Positions 11,710-21,740 of a stretch of DNA of 64,000 nucleotides are shown here, piece by piece. The notes beneath the pieces were generated by a model. The model was not told the origin of the DNA and made no database searches. It saw nothing but the letters and a program-made list of their open reading frames with translations. A program made the position numbers and the translations under genes. Position 1 is the stretch's first letter. The number at the start of each line of letters is the position of its first letter. This DNA comes from Aristolochia californica (lineage: Eukaryota; Streptophyta; Magnoliopsida; Piperales; Aristolochiaceae), in contig JARWKL010000008.1 of assembly GCA_029961685.1 (NCBI GenBank), forward strand, positions 35,516,930 to 35,580,929. Reading direction: 5' to 3'.

Positions 11710-13626
11710 TTAAGGAACTTGTCGGAGGAAGATCATCGGAAATCGCCTTCTTCTTCTCGAATGTCCGTCGGTTTTCGAATCAGCTAATGCTTCTTCATTT
11801 TTCGAATGTCCTAACCTCTGGAGGAGCTTCAAATTTATAGCCGAAGATCTTTCATGTCTTCCGCGTTTACCCTTAATTGTAAGGTGTGTGTTTAAAGACA
11901 AAGGGTAACTTTTGTCTTTTTGACATTTCCTTTTTGCCCTTGCATTATTACCTTTCGGCACCGAAAGCAGGGGTAGAAATATATTTTCCTCTTGTGACGT
12001 CATGAAGCTGACGTGCAGGAATCTTTTGTAGCCACCATTGTTGACTTGGTGTAGCCACCTTTGATGAATTTTGAAGCCGCCTTTGCTGACTTTGATTTCG
12101 TCTTGGGCCTTAATGGTTGCTGACTTGTCTGCTGACATGGCTGTTGACTGCTCATTCGGACAGCTACCTTTCTGTGCACAATTTACAAGTGTGCTCTTTT
12201 GGAAAGGTCTTATGGGCCATCTGCAGAAGTTTTCCTTGGTTGCTTTGTTGAAGGGGATATTTCCTCTGAGGAGTTTCTTCAGCGTTGCTTCGAGACTGGT
12301 CTGGACAAGTACCGGAGTCTCTTTATAGCTCTTTGAGACGATCGTCAGTGGGATGGAGGTCTTGTAGACAAAGCTTTTCTTTTTCTGAATCAGTTGTTGT
12401 ATGAGCTGTATCAGATTCTTGAGCCCGTGAATATGCCTGGTTGGCCAGACTGCTTCTGAGCATGGCTTGGCTTTGGGAACATGTTTGGGATCATATTCCA
12501 TCTTTGCGTCACCTTCTTTTATGCCTTCAAGAGTCACGACAGAAATGCTTGGAAACATCTTTGTGTCAGTAACAATTTCAGCAATACAGGAAATGAAATG
12601 AAGTCGAATTCCTTTACTCTTTGTTATGGAGATGAAACTTTTGCAAGCCTCCATAATCTCTTTTGGCATTTTCTCCAAAACTGATAAGTCGATGGAGTGA
12701 AGTACCATCTGTTTTATAAATCCATATGAATAAAACATGGATGCATATTTTGAGTCTATTTCATGACTCAACTTCACGTGATTCCAACTATTGTTGGACT
12801 CAGTGGTGAAGAAGGGAGTGTTCATCTGTTGTCCAATTTGTTCATTCCATCTCTAGAATTGAACAGTATGATCGGATTCGATCTTTGAACGAACGTTGTC
12901 CACCTTTTGAAGGCGTAGCGAGGGTTCTTCAGACATAATGTCTAAAAGTTTTAAAGGTTTAAATTTCTTTAAAAACTCAAACTCATTAAAACTTGTTGTC
13001 TCTGGTTTATTTAGGCTTTTCAACCTTGTAAACTCTGATGGGGTAACCAATTTTGTCTTGAATGATTTCGCATTACTAGACAAGTTCGTTTCCATCAGGG
13101 ATGGATCCGTTAAAATTTCCTTTTCAGCTCGAGACTGATAGGTAGAAGTCCCTGATTCTGATTTCATCGAAATCGTTAAGGTTTCCTTTCCAGCTCTAGA
13201 CTGGCAGGTAGAAATCCCTGATTCCCCTATCTTCAAAGAAGACTGGGTTGTGATTTCCTTCTCATGTTTGGCATGACTGGTAGAAATCTCGGGTCGACCT
13301 GTGTTTATCAAAACACTAAAGTCATCTGTCTGCTGATTAGCTGACGGTGTGGCTTCCTTTTCTCTCGATGGAGATCCGGTAGAAGTCCCGGAGGAGCTTG
13401 GCATATCATGCCATTTGGTGAGTTCGTTTAACTCTTCGATCAATTCCTTAACATTGAGTTGTAAGAGTTCTCCACTTAACCCGTATCGGGCACAATTCTC
13501 ATGTATGTCTCCTCGTTCTGAGAGAACTAAAAGACTATCGAATAGTGACTGTAGGGTTGAGAGCAATACCGTGAGTGTGGCAATTGCTGTTGCTAGGTCC
13601 GTCAGGGTGCTGCTAAGGGGATCCAT
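11710..13626 (-). pseudogene. Lineage B ORF in the transactivator (TAV) position
   Basis: An ORF begins ATGGATCCC at 13626 and runs to a TAG at 12853-12855, then continues in frame to 11710. The first ~80 residues are Leu/Ala-rich and probably coiled coil. The middle is Ser/Thr/Glu-rich with a repeated STSxxxxAEKE-type phrase. The part after the stop contains NNSWNHVKLSHEIDSKYASM. Its place, after the capsid and directly upstream of the promoter, is that of ORF VI (transactivator/viroplasmin) in caulimoviruses. I do not recognise the sequence itself. The last ~190 codons overlap the promoter and may not be real coding. Confidence 0.5.
11832..12013 (-). promoter_or_regulatory. Pararetroviral promoter of lineage B
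   Basis: On the - strand there is a TATAAATT box (11832-11839). Upstream of it lies a doublet of TGACG motifs: TGACGTCA at 11995-12002 and an opposite-facing TGACG at 12009-12013. Paired TGACG motifs form the as-1 element of caulimoviral full-length-transcript promoters, bound by TGA bZIP factors. Spacing to TATA here (about 157 bp) is longer than in well-studied cases. An inverted repeat CTTTCGG-CA-CCGAAAG lies between. The promoter faces left. Confidence 0.65.
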
Positions 13627-13815
13627 TTTACCTGTCTATAACACAAGAAAATTCTTCGAGTGGTAATCGTATCAGGTTATTTATAAAGTTCTCTATAAAT
13701 GCATGGTGCAGTAGCAGAGAAATTTTTCTACGACAATAGTGGGATATAAATCACCACGCTTGTTGCCTTGTTATATATCGGGAAGGCTAAAGAATAACCG
13801 AATATAAGAAATCTA
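13627..13815 (-). other. Deletion scar where protease-RT should lie in lineage B
   Basis: Between the capsid stop and the next ORF only about 190 bp remain, with stops in all frames. The expected protease-RT-RNase H ORF is absent. The short phrase AACAAGCGTGGTGAT (near 13760) also occurs in the RT fragment at 970-985, so a trace of that ORF survives. Confidence 0.5.
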
Positions 13816-15546
13816 TTAGGCAAAGGTTGTGCCTGAAGAGTCATTCATATTTTCTGAGTTTTCTAAGGAGGAAGACTCAGTTTCTAGATGAAGTTCATAT
13901 ACTTCATCTTCTGACTGGATGTCATCATAATGGATGATTTCCAATCCATTTTCTTCGGCTAGTAACATATAAGTACTGTACCGCCATTGTTGTTTATCAT
14001 TTGGACAATCTTTTGCAAAATGTCCTTCTTTCTAGCATATCCAGCATTTGCATTTGCTTGGGGTTTTCCCTTTTGGGCAGTATGCATTTGACCCTTTACT
14101 GGATGTGGTAGGGCCAAAATTTGTTCTTTTTCTAAAGTATCTCTTTTTAGGAGTATACCTAGTTGTCGAACTTTTTTGTATCCTAATTTTTTTCTGTTGA
14201 CATTTCTTAGGATATTTTCGTTGCTTATGGGAGGTGGTTTTACAACCATAAGCTCCTACATTTTTGTTCTGGTTTGAACAACATAATGTTTGTTTATTTG
14301 CCTTACTACTTTTCTTTTGTAGTTTTTGGGCTTCACAAAGATTTGCCAACATGTCTTGTAAAAATCTCTGTCTTCTTCCTAAAGTGTCAAAGTTTTGGAA
14401 ATTATCCATGGTTAAAGTACCAAGTTCTGGATTATTTTGCCAATATTTTGTAATGTATTCTTTTTCAGCCACATGTGCAAAAGGTTCTGGCAATTTTGCA
14501 TAAAAGATAGACAGATAAGGTTTCTGATCTTCTTTTCGTAGTTTATAGAAGTGACTTGCAAATTCGCAATAATACTTCTCATAAAAACAAATGTTACAGA
14601 TTTGTAACTTGTTTAATTTCTGAAGAGTTTCTAAACGTTTTCTTTGTTTAGTACTCTCATTGTAAGCCTCTAGGGTTGGAAGTATTCCTAGAAATTCCTT
14701 TGATATCTTAGCATCTAATCCTTTCAAGATATTGGCTATCGATATTGAGGTATTAGCTCATTTTTGGTCTTCGGGAAGGTTGTCCCACCAATGAGCTACA
14801 TTACCCTGTAAAGCATGGGTAAAGAAATTAAATGTTGAATCTTTGTCCCAAGATTCATGCATATTTGTAGCATTGCTCATGCTTCTTTCTCATTCTTTAA
14901 GGACTTGTTCTCCATCCTTGGGGCAATCCAAGTTGAGATAAAATCCAAAAGGGTTTATGCTATCTATGGATGTGTGTCCCTTAGTAGCATTTGAAGGATC
15001 GACATTTGTGTATTTTGTCGAATACCTTTGTCCTCCCAGGGATATTTTGGAGTGGGAGAAACTTTCTCATTCTTGCTGGTGAACCGCAGTACGGTTTTGG
15101 AAGTTATCTTGAGAGCTATCTTCCATGTGGGTGTCTCGTACCCTTGATGTTTCTGCTTCAAAATGGTTGCTACCACGAAGCATTAGAAATCTTTTACCAA
15201 GATCATCTGCCTTTTTGTCTTTAGCAGAGTAGTCTGTTTTCTTGGTATTTTCTTCTACAACTTCATCAGATTCCCAAGCCTCTGGTTCACTGTCGTGTTG
15301 CTCTTGTTGTTTACTAGAGGAAGGTTTTTTCTCTTGAACATAATAAATCGGTTGGCGACTGAAAGTATTATATTCTGCGTAAACTTCTTCATCGGTGGAG
15401 GGTGATGCTTTGGAAATGATCCTAAAAGCAGGTGGTGCCGGATCTTTTTTTCTAAGTGCTATGCAAGGTGTTGCAAAGGACACTAGGTTTTTAAGCCATC
15501 CGGTGATGTCAGGAAGGCCTAATGGTAATGGAGTTTCCATATCCAT
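13816..15546 (-). pseudogene. Lineage B capsid protein ORF
   Basis: The ORF starts at ATG 15546 (MDMETPLPLGLPDITGW) and stays in a single frame to TAA at 13816-13818. Four stops interrupt it: TGA near 15064, TGA near 14889, TGA near 14757, and TAG near 14032. The N-terminal third is acidic. The middle has ALQGNVAHWWDNLPEDQK and YAKLPEPF, typical of capsid/Gag proteins. The C-terminus is Lys/Arg-rich and ends in a CCHC zinc knuckle CKCWIC-x-KEGHFAKDCP interrupted by the TAG. A Glu/Asp-rich tail follows. Length (about 575 codons) suits a caulimovirid capsid precursor. Stops are isolated single-base changes. Confidence 0.8.
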
Positions 15547-15569
15547 TAAATAGAAAAACTCATCTATTT

Positions 15570-15785
15570 TTACAAAGCTAAGAGGTTTAACTTTTGTTTA
15601 ATTTTGTCGATCTTACATCGTAGTCTATGGATACCATTCGTATATCTTTCCCAATGGAAATAGTACATTTTCATAGAATAGATTGTATCATCTTCAGGTT
15701 GAAGCTTGTTTCTTAGCAAGAGAGTGAAGGTAATGCCATCTCTCTTTCGTTGTAAACAATCTAAAAGTTTTTGCCTATAGATCAT
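15570..15785 (-). CDS. Small ORF, 71 codons, between viroplasmin-like ORF and capsid (lineage B)
   Basis: An uninterrupted ORF starts MIYRQKLLDCLQRKRDG and ends just before the capsid ORF. Its ATG overlaps the stop of the preceding ORF (ATGA at 15782-15785), a compact viral arrangement. It is basic and Leu/Lys-rich and might form a helix. In caulimoviruses this position, just before the capsid, is held by the small virion-associated protein, but I see no specific similarity. It lacks a promoter of its own and is probably not expressed. Confidence 0.45.
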   Translation of the reverse strand: MIYRQKLLDCLQRKRDGITFTLLLRNKLQPEDDTIYSMKMYYFHWERYTNGIHRLRCKIDKIKQKLNLLAL

Positions 15786-16070
15786 CTATTTCGGGATGTT
15801 GTCCATGCTTGTTCAGCATCTTCCTTTGCCCGGAATTTTCTGTGAGAATTTCAGGGAAATCCTATGACTTGTGCTTGGGCTTCTTCCCAGCTGTCATATA
15901 TTCCTGTTTCTCTTCCTATGAAACAACATACCAGTATTTTGTTTTTTCTGGTTTTTCGTATATACTTGTAGAGGCTTCTCCTGTTGAAGCAGTGTCTACA
16001 GGTTGAGATACGGTTTCTTCTTGGGTCATTCTGTAGATCTCTCTACAGTTGGCAAAAGTCAGTTAATAAC
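15782..16070 (-). pseudogene. Lineage B ORF with viroplasmin / RNase H1 N-terminal-like domain
   Basis: The frame opens at ATG 16029 (MTQEETVSQPVDTASTGEAS). It reaches KTKYWYVVS and breaks at a TAG plus frameshift. In the adjacent frame it continues GRETGIYDSWEEAQAQVIGF, a stop, then HRKFRAKEDAEQAW. The pattern YYVV...G..GIY.SW.E...QV.GF....K.F...EEAE.AW is that of the caulimovirus VI / RNase H1 N-terminal domain (PF01693-type), which binds RNA-DNA hybrid in RNase H1 and occurs in caulimoviral transactivators. Finding it upstream of the capsid is unusual. The frame upstream of 16029 has two stops and may be the end of a movement protein. Confidence 0.65.
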
Positions 16071-16199
16071 AGCAAAAAACAGAAGATAAGCGCGTGGAAC
16101 CTCGGACCCACATGGTGGCTCAAAAACGCATAGAGGAAACGAAAAAAATAGATTCACTTTCAAAAAACATCTTTTAAAGAGAGAGTACAAATTATTATA

Positions 16200-16946
16200 G
16201 ACACCAGGTCCGTTCTTCGCAAAAGAGAAATCACGGTTGGTCTTTTCGATTGGCCATTCATGATGCCGATTCTCGATTTAATCTAAAACCCAAATCCTCA
16301 ATAATATAGGACAATTGTAAAGCATCTCAATAATCAATAATGGAGGCTTCTTGTAGATTTCTTATGATGAATTTGTTATCAGACTTATCTCCACCGTGTT
16401 CTTTTCTTCTCTTTGCCTATATAAGGAGAAAGTGTTTGGGGGTGTAAGACATCACTTAGCAGAGTTAGAGTTTGAAGCTAAGGTTGTTGGTTTTATTTGC
16501 TTGCGCACGACTAAGTTTTTATCTTTATTTTACCAGAAATAAGGTTTTGATTAATATTCTATTATATTTTCTACTTCGCTTAGTTTGGTATCAGAGTTAT
16601 GATTGGTTAAGTTAAAGATGTTTCTATAAGCATATATGAGGTTTTAGGGATTTTGTGTTATAATCAGAAATGTTTATGTTCTAGCCTTCTGTACTTGTTC
16701 TAGTTCTATTGTTCTTTTCCTTCTTGAGTAAGTATGGAACACCACTCATAGTGTTGAGGGTAGGCCATGTTGAGGACGACATTGAAGGCCAAGAATCCCC
16801 ATAAATCATTGACATACGTTTTTTGTATCAAGATCGGAACAAGAACAATAGAAACATTGTTTGGCTGAGTTTAGAACACACTGTTTATTTCACACTCCCT
16901 AAAACATGAAATAGATTCTTATAGAGGACTCTCTTAGTAAGAGAAT
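16200..16946 (+). promoter_or_regulatory. Lineage A copy c: intergenic region with TATA box and primer-binding site
   Basis: The stretch matches the region downstream of ORF2 in copy d (55900-56447). It has a TATA box TATATAAG (16418-16425) and a primer-binding site TGGTATCAGAG (16586-16596), complementary to initiator tRNA-Met. The movement protein ORF follows 350 bp later. The order promoter, primer-binding site, ORF1 is that of a caulimovirid genome. Neighbouring lineage B faces the opposite way and meets it near 16070-16200. Confidence 0.65.
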
Positions 16947-17520
16947 ATGAGTTCTAGAAAAACGAAATTTGTGAAAAATTCACAATTATTTGAATATAAT
17001 ATTCAACAAAAATTAAATGATTGGACAATTTCGTCTATCAAACCAACTTCAATATATAAGAAGGAAATGTTTGCCCCTACAAATACGATGGGAATAAAAA
17101 CCATTGAACATACTATAAATCTTAAAGATCAAGATTCAACTATAAAATTATTAGAATTAAAAGATATTAATATTTAAATAATAATGAGAAACACAAATAT
17201 CTCCATATTGGATGCATACAAATTGCATTCAAACCCTTAACTTTATTAGGCATAAATAAATGTCTTCAAGCTATCCTTAGAGACAGTAAATGTTTAGAAT
17301 GGAAACCATCCCTAATGGGAATAGTATAGACAAGTCTCAATAGAGTACTAGTATATTTCAATGTTTAATCTAATTTGACCTTGCCTTTAACAAACAGAAA
17401 CCTGTTAGAAGCCATTCAACTTGGGATTCTAACAAAGGTTATAATTTTAACCCTGGAATTGAAACTATAGCAATCATTGCAAGAATTCATTTTAAGGTAA
17501 TGAACATCTTAGCCCTTAAT
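16947..17520 (+). pseudogene. Lineage A copy c: movement protein remnant
   Basis: The frame opens with MSSRKTKFVKNSQLFEYNI and contains KLNDWTISSIKPTSIYKK, almost the same as the start of the ORFs at 54166 (+) and 58748 (-). After 77 codons a TAA stops it, and the rest (HIGCIQIAFKPLTLLG-type text) is recoverable only by changing frame. The family is the 30K-superfamily movement protein of caulimovirids, which opens plasmodesmata for cell-to-cell spread. This copy is dead. Confidence 0.7.
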
Positions 17521-18792
17521 AGTTATTAATTTACTCGAATCAGGTAAAATTTAATCGAAACTGATTTAATGAGTGTAAATATCACCACTCCTAGAATGAT
17601 AAATTGAGACGAGATTAGAATTCCACCAAACAGGACTATCCCTCAGGTAGTCCCACCTAGTCCCCTGATCAACATGGTCTTGATCAGATTATTCAATCCA
17701 CGGATGGAGGTTTTGTAATTAATTTCAAAGAATACAACCATCATCCTCTAGGTTTTCAGATGTCGAATCTACATCTAGACTTGCAGAAGTGGAGGATAGA
17801 ATTTTTGGCAAGGATGATATTTCTCTAAAAAGAATATAAATGTTAGATTCCCAAATACCTCATGGAATATATAAGAAAAAGAAGAATGAACAAACCTCAC
17901 CAACCCCTAGTGAAATTACTGGATTCAGAATTTTGGTATGTCTACACCCGAATTCAAGGTTGATAGGAACACTGGATTCAGAATTTAGGTATGTCTACAC
18001 CCGAATTCAAGGTTGATAGGAACGCCAAATAGGCTGAATTCTTCTGCCCTAATAATTTGGGTTTTCGTCATTGGTTTTTCAAAACCTATAATATGAAAGA
18101 GGCCAATGAATTATATTCTTATTTGAACCAAAATAAGATAATAATGTTTGTTGTTACTTGGTTCAAAACATATAAATGGACCAAGACATATGAAACTTCT
18201 ACCACCACTAAATCCAAAAAAGGAATGGAAGCTCCAATCAGGGATTAGTGTTCAGTCGGTTCATCCACCATCTGAACCCTTCGGTCAAATCCGCTAGCAC
18301 CTCTTCTGAACAAAATAAGCCTCTTGAGGTTGTTGCTTTTGTTGTTCCTAAAGAGTGAGATAACTCTTTAAGACAAATTGAAAAAAAATATAATTTTACC
18401 AATTTAAATTTACAAACAATAAGTCAACAATTGAATCAAATCGAAGATTCTATTAAGGATAATGATCAAGGCTAGAATAAAATAGTCCTTGACCCCAGCT
18501 AGAAAAAAATACCCTAGATAATGCCCTTGATAAAACCACCAGTCCAAATAAATGATTTTAAAATAGACAATAATAAAGAATACATAACTGAATTAATGAC
18601 TTGACTCAATGGTCTAAGCATTAATACAATAAAAAAATCCGAAGGGGAAAATGATTTTGTTTCCTCAAAAAATACTTCTTCCTACTCTGAAGAAGAATCC
18701 TCCTAAGAAGAAAATCTAGGGATCAAAAAAAGAAATCTTTCACTAAATAATGGAAGGACCATGTGTTCAAAAATTAAATTATGATAAAAAAT
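17521..18792 (+). pseudogene. Lineage A copy c: capsid-precursor N-terminal remnant
   Basis: Homologous in order to 58140-56660 on the - strand. It includes text matching QAVPP..LIN, FFCPNNLGFRHWFFKTYN (18045-18110) and the SVHPPS block (about 18250). A direct duplication of about 60 bp around GAATTTAGGTATGTCTACACCC lies at 17930-18020. Several stops are present. It ends at about 18792, at the same place where copy a begins to match, and abuts a satellite fragment. Confidence 0.65.
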
Positions 18793-18885
18793 CCCAATGA
18801 CAATGGGTTTCTCCACCTTATTCAGCCACTGTTAATAGTTGTAAAAATCGATAAGACTATTTGCACAATAGACGGGTGAGGTTTA
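18793..18885. repeat. Fragment of the ~570 bp satellite
   Basis: Contains TCTCCACCTTATTCAGCCAC and GTTAATAGTTGTA, matching the array at 1918-5640. It ends GAGGTTTA against LTR V. The unit elsewhere reads GAGGTTCATG at this point. Confidence 0.7.
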
Positions 18886-19130
18886 TGTTGATTTCAGTAT
18901 TCTATAAGGTCTTCAACCTAAGACAATGAAAATAAAGGGAAGAAAGAGAAGAAGGGAATGACGGCTACGAGAGGAGAGAATTGAGGGGAGAATAAGGGTT
19001 GTGGGAGATTCCTCAACCCTGCCCCTTAAACCTTTATTTATAAATAAAAAAGATATTTAAATTATAAGTATGCCCTTCACCCTAAGAATATTACAATAAT
19101 GCCACTCAAGCTTGTTTATATTTTTCAATA
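18886..19130 (-). repeat. Copia LTR, family V (3' LTR)
   Basis: Related to the LTR at 1653-1917 along its length and ends GAAATCAACA. It is preceded on the - strand by a polypurine tract (TTGAAGGGGAG, 19131-19141) and by RNase H coding remnants, so it is the 3' LTR of a copia element. Confidence 0.75.
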
Positions 19131-19800
19131 CTCCCCTTCAAACTAGTCGTGAGAAAACATCATACAATCCCACTTTGGTACATACAGTGGAGAGAATTTT
19201 AGAATTGACAGACTTAGTGAACATGTCGGCAAGTTGTCCATGAGTTGATACATGTTTGAGGTTTATTATTCATGCTTGTAGCTTTTCTCTCACAAAGTGA
19301 CAGTCCACCTGGATATGCTTAATTCTCTCATGAAACACGGGGTTGGAGGCTATTGGGCTTGCTGATTGATTATCACAATAAAATTCCATAAGGCCTTCTT
19401 TGTAGAATCCTACTTTAGCTAGTAGGGATTTAATCTATAAAAGTTCATTTATCGCATGTATAATGGCTCTGTGTTCTGCATCTACACTAGACCTTGCAAC
19501 CACTTTTTTTTACTCCATGTAACAAGGTTGCCTCCAACTAGAGTACATTATCGTGAAGTAAATTTTCTATCATATGGTGATCTAGCCCAAGCTGCATTGG
19601 CAAAGCTTTCAATTTTGAAATGGCCATGATACTTATATAAGATCCCTTGTTTTGGTGTCTTTTTTATGTGCTCAAGAATTCTTTCTAATGCCTGCCAATG
19701 AGACGTATGAGATTTATGCATATATTGACTGACCATACTGATAGCAAAAGAAATATTTGGTCTAGTCATAGTGAGATAGATAAGTTTGCCAACTAGCCTC
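19131..19800 (-). pseudogene. Copia V: end of RT and RNase H remnant
   Basis: On the - strand: TRPNISFAISMVSQYMHKSH, a QALERILEHIKKTPKQGIL block, then RNase H motifs with the (S)TSGYCTLVGGNLVTW-equivalent region and the final domain in broken frames. This is the standard C-terminus of Ty1-copia pol. It is 5' truncated at 19800, where an LTR of another family (W) is joined. Confidence 0.75.
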
Positions 19801-19960
19801 TGTAGAAGTTAGGACCCCATGAGAATGACTCTAGGTTAACGTGGAAGAAGAAGGAGAGAAGAGAGAGAAGAGGGAGAAAGGAGAAGGACGTTAGAGATGA
19901 GAGTTTGGATGAAGGGAAGGAGAGAATGCGTCAAGGGAAAAGAGAGGGTGGCTAGACGTT
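19801..19960 (-). repeat. LTR W fragment (inverted relative to 25773-25927)
   Basis: The reverse complement of this ~155 bp block is nearly the same as 25773-25927 (shared text CCACGTTAACCTAGAGTCAT and GGGGTCCTAA). It is the 3' end of an LTR, ending TTCTACA. Here no primer-binding site follows. It is sandwiched between two copia pol fragments. Confidence 0.7.
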
Positions 19961-21740
19961 TTTCCAAAGAGAGGAAATGGTTTGAAAAATTTTCTCGTAT
20001 AAAATGCCAATCCACTTCAATATGTTTAGTTCTTTCATGGAAGACTAGATTTGACGTAATGTGAATAGCTGCTTGATTATCACAATGTAGGCCCATAGAG
20101 CCTCCTTTATAAAATCCCAATTCTGTAAGAAGAGTCTTTATCCGTAAAAGTTCACTTATAGTGTGGGCCATAGCTCAGTATTCTACTTCAGCACTAGATC
20201 TTGCAACCACGTTTTATTTTTTGGTTTTCCATGTGACCAAGTTCCCCCCAACAAGGGTACAATACCCAGACGTAGATTTTCTATCATCGGGTAATCCAGC
20301 CCAATTTGCATCTAAGAAGCCTTCTATATTGAAGTGACCATGTTGTTTATATAGCAATCCTCTTTCTGGAGCACCTTTTAAGTATCGTAGTATTCTCTCT
20401 AACGCTTGCCAGTGAGTAATTTGTGGTTTGTGCATGAATTGGCTTACCACACTCACAGCATATGATATATCTGGCCTGGTTACAGTGAGATAGATCAATT
20501 TTCCCACAAGTCTTTGATATTTTCCAGTGTCAACATCTTCTCCAGTTGTGGCACACAATTTTTCATTCGCAATAGGTATATCAACTGGTCTATAGTCCTT
20601 CATTCATGTTTCTTCAAGAAGATCCAAGACGTATTTTCTTTGAAACAATACTATTCCATGATTTGATTGAAGGACTTTTATACCCAGAAAATATTTGAGC
20701 TTACCCAAATCTTTAATCTTGAACTCTTTACATATCATATTCTTCACTTCTTGTATACTAAGAGCATTATTTCTAGTCATGATAATATCATCAACATATA
20801 CAGCTAATAATATCTTCCATTTGATAGTATCTTTAAAATATACTAAGAGATCAATCGAGCACCTATGAAAGCCAAATCATAGAAGTGCTTGACTGAATTT
20901 ATCAAACCAGGCCCGAGGGGACTATTTAAGCCCATATAAAGATTTCTTTGACCAGCATACAAACTCCCCCTCAACCACATATCTTGGTGGTTGGACCATA
21001 TAAATTTTTTCAAGTATATAACCATTTAAAAATGCATTTTTTACATCTAGCTGATATACTGGCCAAGATGAGTTAGCAGCAATAGAGAGGATGATACGTA
21101 CCGAGTTCAGTTTTGCAACTGGAGAGAAAGTCTCTTCATAATCTATCCCATAACACTGAGTATAACCTTTTGCAACCAGGCGTGCTTTAAGGCGAACAAC
21201 CAACCCATCTGGGTTGTGTTTCACCGAAAAAAACCCATTTGCAACCAACTGGTATTTTCCCTTTTGGGAGCGATGCCAATGTCCATATTTGAATTTTATA
21301 TAATGCATGCATTTCTTCATCCATGGCCGCCTTCCATCCTGGATGCTTCAGGGCCTCTTGATAGGATTGTGGTATGGAAACAGACGAAAGAGAAGCAAGA
21401 AACTGAACACACTGAGAAGATAAGCGATGAAAAGACATAAAATTAGCAATGGGATGAGACGTAGTGCAAGAACGGGTTTCCTTTCTTAATGCAATAGGCA
21501 GAGTATCAAATTCAGGCCCAAACATAGGAGGAGGAGAAAGACTTACCTCAGGTGGATCGCACAACTCCACAAGTGAGGGGACGACCGGTTCTTCAAAGGG
21601 TTGAGCAATATCTTCATGAAACTGCACAAGCAAGCATGGAGTGGTAGGAGGAAATGTAAATCCTAGACGAGCCTCATGTGAGGAGTAAAAAGAAGTGTCT
21701 TCAAAGAAAGTCACATCCTGAGATACAATCAACCTCTGAA
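19961..21740 (-). pseudogene. Copia P: reverse transcriptase and RNase H
   Basis: Ty1-copia RT and RNase H on the - strand. RT starts near EALKHPGWKAAMDEEMHAL (about 21310-21370), continues through LDVKNAFLNGYILEKIY (about 21000) and has an intact YVDD box (20787-20798). RNase H includes SYAVSVVSQFMHKPQITHW, DANWAGLPDDRKSTSGYCT and the final HIEVDWHFIRENF block (about 19990-20050). A handful of frameshifts and stops break the ORF. The reading ends inside RNase H at the LTR W junction. Decay is moderate, so the insertion is younger than copia T. Confidence 0.85.
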
